Source: Ardenticatenaceae bacterium
Lineage (GTDB): Bacteria > Chloroflexota > Anaerolineae > Promineifilales > Promineifilaceae
DNA length: 64,000 nt
Reading direction: 5' to 3'
Assembly (NCBI GenBank): GCA_020634215.1
Contig: JACKCD010000007.1
Location: 1 to 64,000 of the forward strand
The notes beneath the pieces are model-generated. The model saw only the letters and a list, made by a program, of their open reading frames with translations, had not been told where the DNA came from and searched no databases. Below are positions 52,188 to 60,707 of the stretch, one piece after another. The position numbers and the translations under genes are program-made. The first letter of the stretch is position 1, and every line of letters begins with the position of its first letter.

Positions 52188-53352
52188 TATCGGCGCGTAA
52201 TTGAGGTTGCTGGTCAGGTAGAAGGCATTCGGAAATTCTGTAATCATGGAAACCACTTGCAGGAACAAATTGGCTTTGGAGATTTCCAAACACCTAGCTG
52301 GTTTGCCGATGCCATCTGCACTTTTTTTGCGTAAGCGAAATTACAAATGCCACAAGCCATTCTTGAGCCAACCGCTGGTTTAGGGAACTTCGTTATTGCG
52401 GCCTCCATTTGATGCACTTATTTCGTCAGGCTGGGGTAGCCGCAGAAATCAGCAAGGGGCTTTTCTCGCGAGCTCTGCAAGATCAGTTAGCTACTACTCA
52501 CCCAAAAGGCAGCAAGATCCACCAATTTGCCACACCGATTTTTTGGTACAAATTGGGGCCTATTCTGGACGCATTGCCACAACCGCTCTTGATCATCGGC
52601 AACCCACCGTGGGTTACCAATGCCCAATTGGGTGTACTGGTTGGTAGTATCTTCCGCCAGTCAAATTTCGGGATCAACGACATCACTGCCCTTATGGGTT
52701 CGAAACAATTTTTGATATTTCTGAATGGTTTTGCTTAAGCTCATTGGGTCTCCAAGGACGTGGTCAGTTAGCTATATTATGCAAACAGCCGTTACCGGCG
52801 TGTCCTGCAGCAAGTCTGGCAAAATAGTGCCGCTTTCGGCACATTCCACCCTTACCAATTCGATTCCCAAGCCGTTTTAATGTCTCTGTTGACGCTTGTG
52901 TCTGTTTATGTATGAGACAGGCACAGAACTATCTTTCCGTTGCCCAGTTTATCAGGGGCTGTGCAAGATCGTCTGGTGGCAGGAATTGGGTATCGAGATG
53001 AACAATTATTGGCAGATGCAACGCACTATGACCGCTGGAGCCATTTGCAAAAAGCAAAGGGAGAACCACGCTATCAATGTGGCGGTCTGGCATTAGCATG
53101 ATTGTGCCCAAGTGCTAGAACTTAACCAAGAGAACAGCTATTTGTAAACAAGCTGGGTGAAGGTTACGAGTTAGAATCAACCTATTTGTATCCGCTGTGG
53201 AAAAGTTCCGATGTGGCCCAATGCAGGAGAAAAACGGCCGTTTAGCTGGCTTCTCGTACCACAACATGCGATAGAGTGAAAACAACTTGCCTATTAAAGC
53301 CAACGCCACGGGACGCGCTATCTCCAAGATATGCCCCTTATTTTGACCAGCG
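52175..53352 (+). pseudogene. Degenerate DNA methyltransferase of the R-M cassette
   Basis: Fragments in several frames form a class I DNA amino-methyltransferase in order: RRVIEVAGQVEGI; FGDFQTPSWFADAIC; EPTAGLGNF (motif I, near 52370); IIGNPPWVTNAQLG (motif IV, near 52598); SNFGINDITALMGSKQF; LFMYETGTELSF; GLGEGYELESTYLYPLW-like sequence near 53150-53205; and YAPYFDQRK (near 53330). At least five frameshifts or stops lie between, including one at a seven-T run near 52327. The NPPW motif indicates adenine-N6 or cytosine-N4 methylation. No full-length product can be made. Confidence 0.78.
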
Positions 53353-53863
53353 CAAAAACCCCCAAGCTATCCGCCCTGAGCTGGAATGGGCGCTGCAAAT
53401 GGCCGAAGAAGTGCGGCAAAATATACGCCAATTCATTCACGATCTGTGGCAGGAAGAAATTAGCGCCCAGGCGTTTGAAGCCGACCTGCGCCGCTACGCC
53501 GCCGACATTTTGCAGGCCAACAACCTCTTCGTGCAGTTCGACATTCGCGGCGATTTCACCGCCCTATCCCCCCGCGCCCAGCGCAGCCTCTACCGCATTT
53601 GCCAGGAAAGCCTGACCAACATCGTCCACCACGCCGCCGCCAGCGAAGCCCGCATCTGTGTAGATGTGGAAAGCGGGGTGGCACGGCTGTCGGTGCGCGA
53701 CAACGGCCAGGGTTTCGAGCCAGACATCGCCCTGGCGCGTGACTACGGCGACGAACATTTTGGGCTGCGCGGCATGATCGAACGCAGCCGCTCCCTCGGC
53801 GGAAGCTGCGACATCTTTAGTCAACCAGAAGCAGGCACCTCCATTGTCATTGAAATTCCAGCG
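53353..53863 (+). repeat. 511-bp direct repeat, copy 2
   Basis: Partner of 50986-51496. It begins at the same CAAAAACCCCCAAGC and ends at ATTCCAGCG. The differences from copy 1 are largely synonymous, so both versions evolved under protein-level constraint before or after separation. Confidence 0.92.
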
Positions 53864-53878
53864 GGGGGATCAGCGTGA
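53353..53878 (+). pseudogene. Headless duplicate of the histidine kinase ATPase domain
   Basis: About 174 codons repeat the kinase C-terminal half, lacking the membrane, GAF and His345 parts. An open frame joins them to the end of the methyltransferase remnant from about 53276. Its TGA overlaps the GTG start of the response regulator, which must be the ancestral kinase-regulator junction. If translated it would be an ATPase fragment with no phosphoacceptor. Confidence 0.82.
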
Positions 53879-54516
53879 TTCGCATTCTGATTGTTGATGA
53901 CCATGCGGTGGTGCGGCGCGGGTTGGCGCTGGTGCTGCGGCAGGAACCGGATTTTGAGGTGGTGGGGGAAGCCGAGGATGGACAAACGGCCGTTTCCCTC
54001 ACCCAAACCCTGCACCCCCACGTTGTCGTCATGGATTGGAAAATGCCTCACTTGAGCGGAATTGAAGCGGCCAAGGCGATTAAGCAGGGCAACAAGAAAA
54101 TACAGACGCTATTGTTATCGGGGGCGGCGGTGGAAACGGCCGTTCTTGATGCCTTGGAAAGCGGCGTAGACGGCTTTGTCCACAAAGACATCACCCCTGC
54201 CGGGCTGGCCCACGCCATACGCACCGTCGCCAGCGGCCGGCGCTACCTGGGGCCAGAAGTCACGCAGGCGCTCATCGCCCGCAGCCGCCAGCCATACACC
54301 CTTTCCCCGGAAGCTATTGCCCTTTCCGCCCGCGAACAAGAAATTTTGGCACTGATGGCAACTCCGGCCACCTATCGCGATATGGCCGCCCAGCTTAGCC
54401 TCAGCGAAGCCACCATCCACACTTATGTCAAACGCATTCTCAGCAAGCTCGACCAGCCCAACCGCACGCAAGCGGTCATTGCCGCGCTGCGCTTGAATTT
54501 GATTGCGTTGGAATAA
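53875..54516 (+). CDS. NarL/FixJ-family response regulator
   Basis: This 213-residue protein has a receiver with VDDH (8-10), phosphoacceptor Asp54 in VVMDWKMP and Lys near 104, and a LuxR-type helix-turn-helix (LSAREQEILALMA, then LSLSEATIHTYVKRILSKL). It binds DNA when phosphorylated by the kinase at 49886. Its GTG start overlaps the end of the duplicated kinase fragment, so its expression may now depend on transcription through the inserted cassette. Confidence 0.9.
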   Translation: MIRILIVDDHAVVRRGLALVLRQEPDFEVVGEAEDGQTAVSLTQTLHPHVVVMDWKMPHLSGIEAAKAIKQGNKKIQTLLLSGAAVETAVLDALESGVDGFVHKDITPAGLAHAIRTVASGRRYLGPEVTQALIARSRQPYTLSPEAIALSAREQEILALMATPATYRDMAAQLSLSEATIHTYVKRILSKLDQPNRTQAVIAALRLNLIALE

Positions 54517-54654
54517 ACGGCCGTTTCCCCTTATGGTTTACCCCATGCAACGCACTCAACCAACAATTGCCCAACGGCCGTTCCCATGCTACAGTCCCAT
54601 CATAAAAAAAGATTTCATAAACGGCAGTGCACCACCACGAATGAGAATCAAAGA

Positions 54655-54716
54655 TCTCGCCGATTCCACAAATTCATCCGTGTTCGTCCGTGTTCGTCCG
54701 TGTCCCATTTTTTAAA
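54655..54716. repeat. CCGTGTTCGT tandem repeat
   Basis: TTCATCCGTGTTCGTCCGTG with a further GTTCGTCCGTGTCCC unit lies just before the ribosome site of the aldolase gene. A close relative with CCGCGTT units is found inside the coding sequence at 59318-59364. The 54.52-54.65 kb spacer also holds two AACGGCCGTT copies and no gene. Confidence 0.8.
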
Positions 54717-54728
54717 AGGAAAAAGCAG

Positions 54729-55610
54729 ATGAGCAAAGAGATTTTTGGTATTGTTCCCCCCATGGTTACCCCATTTGACAGCCATGAAGAGTTGGATGAG
54801 GCGGCTCTGCGGGCGGATGTTGACTATTTGATTAGCGAGGCCAAGGTACACGGGCTGGCGGTGGGCGGCAGCACCGGCGAAGGCCACACGTTGTCCATTG
54901 ACGAACTGCGGCAGGCGATAGGAACGGCCGTTTCTGCCGCCAACGGCCGCGTCCCCGTCATCGCCGGGGTCATTGTAGACAGCACGCGCCAGGCCATTGC
55001 CTACAGCCGCGCCTTGGCAGATCTGGACGTAGCTGCGCTGCAAGTCACCCCCGTCCACTACCTCTTCCGCCCCAGCGACGATGCCCTACTGCGCCACTTT
55101 GCCGCCATCGCCGATGCCGTAGACATCCCCATCATCATCTACAACGTCGTCCCTTGGACCTACTGCTCCCCCCAACTGCTGACCAAAATTATTGACGAAG
55201 TGCCGGGCGTAATTGGGGTGAAGCAGTCTGCTGGCGATTTGAAGCAGGTGGCCGATTTGCTTCATTTGTGCGGCGACCGGGGGCTGATTATGTCGGCCGT
55301 AGACGCGCTGATGTATCCGTCGTTTGCGCTGAAGGCACATGGAGCTATTGCCGCCATTCTCACCGCCGCCCCCGCCATGTGCGTCCAGCTTTGGGACGCG
55401 GTGCAAGCGGGCGACCACAACACTGCGCTTGACCTGCACGACAAGCTGCTGGTCATTTGGAACGCCATCATGGGCGACAACCTCCCCGCCAACGTCAAAA
55501 CGGCCATGCGGCTGCAAGGGCGCGACGGCGGCATCCCCCGCGCCCCCATGCCCGCCAGCTCGGAAGCACAGGTGGCAGCCATTGTCGCCGCTTTGAAAAT
55601 TATGAATTGA
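54729..55610 (+). CDS. DapA-family class I aldolase/lyase
   Basis: This 293-residue TIM barrel has GGSTGEGHTLS (46-56), the proton-relay Tyr138 in IIIYNVVPWTY and Schiff-base Lys165 in GVIGVKQSAG. The family includes dihydrodipicolinate synthase, N-acetylneuraminate lyase and keto-deoxy sugar acid aldolases. Its neighbours, a Gfo/Idh/MocA oxidoreductase and (on the other strand) a nucleoside hydrolase, favour sugar catabolism over lysine synthesis. AAGGA precedes ATG 54729. The substrate pocket cannot be judged by eye. Confidence 0.85.
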   Translation: MSKEIFGIVPPMVTPFDSHEELDEAALRADVDYLISEAKVHGLAVGGSTGEGHTLSIDELRQAIGTAVSAANGRVPVIAGVIVDSTRQAIAYSRALADLDVAALQVTPVHYLFRPSDDALLRHFAAIADAVDIPIIIYNVVPWTYCSPQLLTKIIDEVPGVIGVKQSAGDLKQVADLLHLCGDRGLIMSAVDALMYPSFALKAHGAIAAILTAAPAMCVQLWDAVQAGDHNTALDLHDKLLVIWNAIMGDNLPANVKTAMRLQGRDGGIPRAPMPASSEAQVAAIVAALKIMN

Positions 55611-55686
55611 GAGTTGGGAATTGAGAATTGAGAATGACCTTGTTCATTCCCAATTCTCAATTCTCCATTCCCAATTCCCTATTCCC
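55611..55686. repeat. Low-complexity palindrome, family C (AATTCTC type)
   Basis: GAGTTGGGAATTGAGAATTG near 55612 pairs with CAATTCTCAATTCTC-type sequence near 55650-55675. A one-sided version with the same words lies at 62361-62402. It separates the aldolase and oxidoreductase genes. Confidence 0.78.
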
Positions 55687-55700
55687 CAAGGTTTTTTGAT

Positions 55701-56720
55701 ATGACAACTGTAGCATTGGTCGGCTGTGGGCACATCCACACGCCTGGTTTTGTGGAGCGGCTGAAAAAACGGCCGTTTTTTACCGTTAAATCCGTTTGGG
55801 ACCACGACTCAGCCCGAGCGCAAATGAACGCCGAACTGCTGGGGGCAAGCGTGGTAGACGACACCGCCGCCATTTGGGGAGACCCAGAAATCGAAGCGGC
55901 CATCATTTGCGCTGAAACCAACCGGCACGAAGCGTTGGTGCTAACCGGCACCGCCGCTGGCAAACATCTGTTTGTGGAAAAACCACTTGGGTTTGCCGCC
56001 AAAGACGCGCAAAAAATGGCGGCCGCCATTGACACCGCCGGGATTATGTTCCAAACGGGCTACTTTATGCGCGGCGAGCCAATTCACCAATTTTTGCGTG
56101 AGCAAATTCGGCTGGGGCATTTTGGGCAAATTACGCGGCTGCGCCACAGCAACTGCCACGGCGGGTCGCTGGGCGACTGGTTTACGCCGCGCTGGCTGTG
56201 GATGACCGACCCGGCGGTGGCGGGTGTGGGGGCGTATGGCGACCTGGGTACCCATTCGCTGGATATTGTGCTGTGGTTGCTGGGGCATGAGGTGGAGCGA
56301 GTAACGGCCGTTACCGGCACCGCCCTGGCTCGCTACGGCGACGCCTGCGATGAGTTTGGCGAAGGGATGCTGGTCTACAAAGATGGCACGGTGGTAACGA
56401 TTGCCGCTGGCTGGGTGGATGTGGCTAACCCGGTGCGGCTGCTGATTAGCGGCACCGAAGGCCATGCCTTGGTCGTCAACGACACCCTGTATTTCAAAAG
56501 CAAGCACGTAGATGGTGCCGACGGCCAGCAGCCGTGGACAGATTTACCACCCGCCTGGCCCCACGCCTTTGAACTGTTCCTCGATGCTGTCGCTGGCGAA
56601 GCCCCACCCGCAGGCCAAAATACCATCCCACTGGTGACGGCACAAGAGGCGGCATTTCGCAGTGTGGTGATGGAGGCTTTGTATGAAGGGGCAAAAAACG
56701 GCCGTTGGGTAACGCTGTAA
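55701..56720 (+). CDS. Gfo/Idh/MocA-family oxidoreductase
   Basis: This 339-residue NAD(P)-dependent enzyme has a Rossmann start (VALVGCGHIHTPGF), ICAETNRH, the signature LFVEKPLG near residues 90-97, and a C-terminal alpha/beta domain with GAYGDLGTHSLDIVLW carrying the family catalytic Asp/His. Members oxidise or reduce sugars, inositols and their derivatives. It is co-directional with the DapA-like aldolase 90 bp upstream and may act on the same sugar acid pathway. Note that HTPGF follows the GxGxxG-like loop in place of the more usual small residues. Confidence 0.85.
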   Translation: MTTVALVGCGHIHTPGFVERLKKRPFFTVKSVWDHDSARAQMNAELLGASVVDDTAAIWGDPEIEAAIICAETNRHEALVLTGTAAGKHLFVEKPLGFAAKDAQKMAAAIDTAGIMFQTGYFMRGEPIHQFLREQIRLGHFGQITRLRHSNCHGGSLGDWFTPRWLWMTDPAVAGVGAYGDLGTHSLDIVLWLLGHEVERVTAVTGTALARYGDACDEFGEGMLVYKDGTVVTIAAGWVDVANPVRLLISGTEGHALVVNDTLYFKSKHVDGADGQQPWTDLPPAWPHAFELFLDAVAGEAPPAGQNTIPLVTAQEAAFRSVVMEALYEGAKNGRWVTL

Positions 56721-56723
56721 GCG

Positions 56724-56790
56724 AAGAGATTGGGGATTAGAGATTGGAGATTGCAAACGGTCAATCTCTAATCTCCAATCTCCAATCCCT
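56724..56790. repeat. Low-complexity palindrome, family B (AATCTCC type)
   Basis: AGAGATTGGGGATTAGAGATTG-like sequence (56725-) pairs with CAATCTCTAATCTCCAATC (56762-). It lies between two convergent genes and could end transcription from both, though no T-run is clear. Confidence 0.8.
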
Positions 56791-57721
56791 ACCGCAACCC
56801 GTTTTCCACAAGCTGCCACATCCGCTCGCCGTTGAGTGCCATGATGATGCGACAGTTGGGGGGCCGGCCGGAGAGGTCTTGCCAGTCGGTGATGGTTTGG
56901 CCGCGTGCGTAACGGCCGTTTAGCTCCACTGCTACATAATGATCTTCGGCCGCTGTCACAATCTCCGGCTCTAGCACAACGGCCATTGCCACCGGATCGG
57001 CGTAATATTGGGTGGTGCGGCGGCGGTGTTCGCGGATAAAGCGGTTGACGTGGGCAGAAACGGCCGTAAAAAAGTCCGCTTTGGGTGTCCCCAATGCCGC
57101 CCACCGCGTCACCAACTCCTCCGTGAAGCCATAGCGCATGGTCACTTCCCAATCTATCAGCTCAATAAGTCGGCCGGCCGCCCCCCACGCCTCAAACACC
57201 ACGTGCGCCGCCTCGGGGTCAGCATAGACATTAAACTCGGTGCAAAGCTGCATATTGCCGTGCGCCGACACCGCCCCAGCCATCATCACGCACCGCTTCA
57301 GCTTGTGGGGCAGCGCAGGATCCAGCTTAAGTGCCAGGGCAATGTTGGTCAGTGGTCCCAACGCCACCAGCGTATATTTGCCCGGCTCTCGGTTCACCAT
57401 GTCCAACAGAGCCAGCGAAGCGTGCAGCGGTTCCGGCCGGCGGGTCGAAGTCAAACCTGTTCCACCCAGCCCATCATCGCCGTGGGCGTGGGCGGCACTT
57501 TCCCCCGCCAGCACCAGCGGCTCGCCGCAGCCGGCATAAATGGGAATGTCGCGCTGGATGAGGTCTACGATAACTCCGGCGTTGGTGGTGGTGTGGTGCA
57601 GCCCCACGTTGCCGGCCACAACCAGCAGGGCTTCGATGGTAGCGTTGGGGTGCGCCGCCGCCGCCAAAATTGCCAGCGCGTCGTCCACGCCGGGGTCGGT
57701 GTCAATAATTAGGTGTTCCAT
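56789..57721 (-). CDS. Inosine-uridine-type nucleoside hydrolase
   Basis: This 310-residue protein has the family signature IIDTDPGVDDALAIL at residues 4-18 (calcium-binding Asp cluster), LVALGPLTNIALAL near 117-130 with Thr/Asn contacts, and the active-site MMAGAVSAHGN region near 145-155. A C-terminal Asp lies in YYADPVAMAV. Enzymes of this group hydrolyse N-ribosidic bonds for nucleoside salvage. The active-site His usually near residue 240 is not obvious to me by eye. Confidence 0.88.
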   Translation of the reverse strand: MEHLIIDTDPGVDDALAILAAAAHPNATIEALLVVAGNVGLHHTTTNAGVIVDLIQRDIPIYAGCGEPLVLAGESAAHAHGDDGLGGTGLTSTRRPEPLHASLALLDMVNREPGKYTLVALGPLTNIALALKLDPALPHKLKRCVMMAGAVSAHGNMQLCTEFNVYADPEAAHVVFEAWGAAGRLIELIDWEVTMRYGFTEELVTRWAALGTPKADFFTAVSAHVNRFIREHRRRTTQYYADPVAMAVVLEPEIVTAAEDHYVAVELNGRYARGQTITDWQDLSGRPPNCRIIMALNGERMWQLVENGLR

Positions 57722-57777
57722 AAGGTGATTTTACGAGGTGATGTGGGAATTGGGTAGGCATACGCCCAAATGAGATC

Positions 57778-57852
57778 AAGAGATTATGAGACTTGGAGAT
57801 TGGAAGATCAAACAGCCGAATCTCCTAATCTCCCAATCTCTCAATCTCCTCT
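57778..57852. repeat. Low-complexity palindrome, family B (AATCTCC type)
   Basis: AAGAGATTATGAGACTTGGA near 57778 is matched by CTCCTAATCTCCCAATCTCT near 57823. It lies upstream of the nucleoside hydrolase gene and downstream of the SET gene, both on the minus strand. Confidence 0.75.
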
Positions 57853-57858
57853 TTTATG

Positions 57859-58458
57859 TTACGGAACCGAAACGGAGGCAACGCGGAGGGTGGTGACGGA
57901 GCGGTAGCCTTGGCCGGTGTTGATGTAGTTGCGGAGAGAAACGGCCGTTTCTTCACCCAACAGCAGCCACAGCGGCTGTGGCACATCCATCGCCCGGCGC
58001 AGCACCGCCTGAATCTGGGCATCCCACTGCGCCGCATATCGTTCAAAATCATCATGCGCCAGGCAGCCCCGGCACGGCGACTGCGCGCAAGTCAGTGGCA
58101 TCGTCCACGGCAAATTAAACAGCCCATACTCATCCCGAATCTCCTCCCCCGGCATAATGTCGCGCAGCGCAATCTCAAACCCCCACCCCGTACTCATCGT
58201 GTTCGCCTGGCAGCAATGGTTCACAAACTTGCTCAAGTCCCAGCTCATCACCCGCCGCTGACCCGGCTCCACAACCGCATACTTGTCAATCTGTGGGCGC
58301 AACAGCGGGTTGTGCAAAACGGGGTTATCTGGGTAAATCACAATGTCAAGCGGATCTTCGGCATTGGTAATGGTGCCAGCGGGAATAAACGCCGTGGCGA
58401 ACACGCCCATCCCAACTAAATCGTTCACGAAACGAAGTTCAGTGTCAGGATGCATCAT
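57859..58458 (-). CDS. SET-domain protein (putative lysine methyltransferase)
   Basis: This 199-residue protein has the SET core: VNDLVGMGVFATAFIPAGT at 11-29, the SAM-binding pseudoknot DLSKFVNHCCQANTMS (about 75-90, matching the N-H-x-x-x-P-N element with Ala for Pro), and IMPGEEIRDEYGLF with the catalytic-region Tyr. A Cys cluster CAQSPCRGC follows, like a post-SET zinc site. Bacterial SET proteins methylate ribosomal or other proteins. It starts at ATG 58458 or 58455 after GGAGGAA. Confidence 0.82.
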   Translation of the reverse strand: MMHPDTELRFVNDLVGMGVFATAFIPAGTITNAEDPLDIVIYPDNPVLHNPLLRPQIDKYAVVEPGQRRVMSWDLSKFVNHCCQANTMSTGWGFEIALRDIMPGEEIRDEYGLFNLPWTMPLTCAQSPCRGCLAHDDFERYAAQWDAQIQAVLRRAMDVPQPLWLLLGEETAVSLRNYINTGQGYRSVTTLRVASVSVP

Positions 58459-58630
58459 ATAAGTTCATCGGTTCCTCCGGCAATATAGGTTGCCTGCCTC
58501 ATCTGGATTTTGCTTGCATCATACCCAGAGTGTCATTTACGGCAAGATACAAATGACGTATTTTCTTGCAGGTTGACGCACCGCTTTACATTTGTTACAA
58601 CCAGCACCATTCTTTTTGGAGTGATTGATT
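58459..58630. other. Divergent promoter region between SET gene and ligase gene
   Basis: This 172-bp spacer contains TGTCATTTAC and TACAAATGACGTA near 58531-58560, and a possible -35 TTGACG at 58574. Starts of divergent genes flank it. No gene or strong hairpin is seen. Confidence 0.35.
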
Positions 58631-60622
58631 ATGCAAGAAGGCGATTTATTGTGGACCCCAACCCCGGAAATCATTGAACAAGCCAACCTAACCAGCTACA
58701 TGCGCTGGCTCGCCGGCCGAAACATCCACGCCACCACCTACCCCGACCTATGGCAATGGTCAGTAGACAACCCGGCCGGCTTTTGGGAGTCGCTGTGGGA
58801 TTATTTCGGGCTAATCTATAGCCAAAAATGGGAAACCGTGCTGGCTGACCGGCAAATGCCGGGAGCCAACTGGTTTGTGGGGGCGCGGCTAAATTATGCC
58901 GAAAACATCTTCGCCAAACGGGATAACAGCAAGCCGATGCTGCTTTATAAAGGCGAAGACACACCCATCACGCCCTATAGCTGGGCCGAGATTGCGGAGC
59001 AGACGCGGCGGCTGGCGCAGAGCCTACGCCAGATGGGGGTGCAGCCGGGGGATCGGGTGGTAGGGTATTTGCCCAACATTCCTGAGGCAATTGTATCGCT
59101 GCTGGCAGCGGCCAGTCTGGGAGCCATTTGGTCAAGCTGCCCACCCGAATTTGGCGAAAACAGCGTGCTGGATCGCTTTACCCAAATTGAGCCAAAGGTG
59201 CTGATTGCTACTACGGGCTACCGCTATAACGGCAAACACCACGACCGCCACGACCTAGTCAACCACCTCCAAGCCAAGCTGCCCACCGTCCAGCACACCA
59301 TTTTGCTAGAAGATTCCCCCGCTCCATCCGCGTTTGTCCGCGTTCGTCCGCGTCCTATTGAAGAAAAAGACACAACCGTGAGCTGGGAAACCGCCCTGGC
59401 CGCTGCCGATGACACCCCGCTTACCTTTGCCCAACTCCCCTTTGACCACCCGCTGTGGGTGCTGTATTCCTCCGGCACCACCGGCCTGCCCAAACCGATT
59501 GTCCATGGGCACGGCGGCATCTTGCTGGAGCAAATTAAATCCACCGTTTTCCACAACGATTTGAAGCCAAGCGACCGTTTTTACTGGTATTCCAGCACGG
59601 GTTGGATGATGTGGAACTATGTGGTGGGGAGTTTGCTGTCGGGCGCAACGGCCGTTCTTTACAACGGCGCACCCAGCTACCCCGACATGAGCGCCCAATT
59701 TGCCCTGGCCGAAGCGGCCGGCGTCACCTACTTTGGCACCTCCGCCGCCTTTGTCAGTGCCTGCATCAAGGCCGGCATCCACCCCAACCAGCAGTACGAC
59801 CTCAGCCGCATTCGCGGCGTTGGCTCCACCGGCTCACCTCTTTCCATCGAAGGGTTTCAGTGGATTTACGACAACCTCAACCGCCACCTGGCGCTAGAAT
59901 CCCTCAGCGGCGGTACCGACCTTTGCACCGCTTTTGTCGGCGGGGCGCGGATTCAGCCCATCTATTTGGGCGAAATTCAGGGCGCGTCGTTGGGGGCGAA
60001 GGTGCAGGCGTTTAATGAAGCAGGCGAAGCCGTCATCAACGAGGTGGGCGAATTGGTCATCTGCAACCCCATGCCCTCGATGCCCATTTTTTTTTGGAAT
60101 GACCCCGACATGGGGCGCTACAAAGAGAGCTACTTTGAAATGTTCCCCGGCATTTGGCGGCACGGGGATTGGATTCAATTTAATGAGCGGGGTGGGTGTG
60201 TCATTTACGGCCGTTCTGATGCCACCATCAACCGCCACGGGGTACGCATGGGAACCAGCGAAATTTACCGCGTCGTGGAATCATTCGACGACATTCTCGA
60301 CAGCCTTATCGTGGATTTGGAGTTTCACGGGCGGGAATCGTTTATGCCGCTGTTTGTGGTGCTGCGCGAAGGAGTCACGCTTGATGACACGCTCAAGCAG
60401 CGCCTCAACCAACGCCTCCGCCGCGACATCTCCCCCCGCCACGTCCCCGATGCCATCATCCCCATTGCCCAAGTGCCCTATACCCTCAGCGGCAAAAAAA
60501 TGGAGCTGCCCATCCGCAAAATCCTGCTGGGCATGGATGCTAACCGCGCCGCCAACCTGGGTGCCATGCGAAACCCCGAATCCATCGCATTTTTCCCAAA
60601 ACGCGGGCGGCGGCAGGCGTAA
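58631..60622 (+). CDS. Acetoacetyl-CoA synthetase-like acyl-CoA ligase
   Basis: This 663-residue ANL-superfamily enzyme activates acetoacetate (or a similar acid) with ATP and CoA. It has an acetyl-CoA-synthetase-type N-terminal domain (WSVDNPAGFWESLWDYFGL), P-loop VLYSSGTTGLPKP (about 277-289), GGTDLCTAFVGG (about 426-437), a hinge and the C-terminal Lys in YTLSGKKMELP (about 622-632). GGAG precedes ATG 58631. Residues about 230-247 (SAFVRVRPRPIEEKDTT) are encoded by a repeat related to 54655-54716, in frame, at a probable surface loop. Length fits the family even with this insert. Confidence 0.87.
   Translation: MQEGDLLWTPTPEIIEQANLTSYMRWLAGRNIHATTYPDLWQWSVDNPAGFWESLWDYFGLIYSQKWETVLADRQMPGANWFVGARLNYAENIFAKRDNSKPMLLYKGEDTPITPYSWAEIAEQTRRLAQSLRQMGVQPGDRVVGYLPNIPEAIVSLLAAASLGAIWSSCPPEFGENSVLDRFTQIEPKVLIATTGYRYNGKHHDRHDLVNHLQAKLPTVQHTILLEDSPAPSAFVRVRPRPIEEKDTTVSWETALAAADDTPLTFAQLPFDHPLWVLYSSGTTGLPKPIVHGHGGILLEQIKSTVFHNDLKPSDRFYWYSSTGWMMWNYVVGSLLSGATAVLYNGAPSYPDMSAQFALAEAAGVTYFGTSAAFVSACIKAGIHPNQQYDLSRIRGVGSTGSPLSIEGFQWIYDNLNRHLALESLSGGTDLCTAFVGGARIQPIYLGEIQGASLGAKVQAFNEAGEAVINEVGELVICNPMPSMPIFFWNDPDMGRYKESYFEMFPGIWRHGDWIQFNERGGCVIYGRSDATINRHGVRMGTSEIYRVVESFDDILDSLIVDLEFHGRESFMPLFVVLREGVTLDDTLKQRLNQRLRRDISPRHVPDAIIPIAQVPYTLSGKKMELPIRKILLGMDANRAANLGAMRNPESIAFFPKRGRRQA
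59318..59364. repeat. CCGCGTTCGT repeat inside a coding sequence
   Basis: CATCCGCGTTTGTCCGCGTT with a further CGTCCGCGTCCTATTGAAG continues in frame within the acyl-CoA ligase gene. The same word order, with T for some C, makes the intergenic repeat at 54655. This is probably an intergenic-type element captured as protein sequence. Confidence 0.75.
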
Positions 60623-60707
60623 GATATTGGACGGGTTGCAGTTTTCAGGATTAAGCATCAATCCTGAAAAAATCTCCGCTCATTCCCTAATCTAAAACTT
60701 CCGGCTA

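Noticed and set aside
53276..53878. 200-codon open frame as a separate kinase-like gene
   Set aside because: Its first part is the tail of the broken methyltransferase and the rest is the duplicated ATPase domain of the kinase, so it is a chimera made by the insertion event.
54503..54715. 70-codon open frame upstream of the DapA-like gene
   Set aside because: It consists of AACGGCCGTT copies and the CCGTGTTCGT repeat and has no ribosome site or recognisable protein features.
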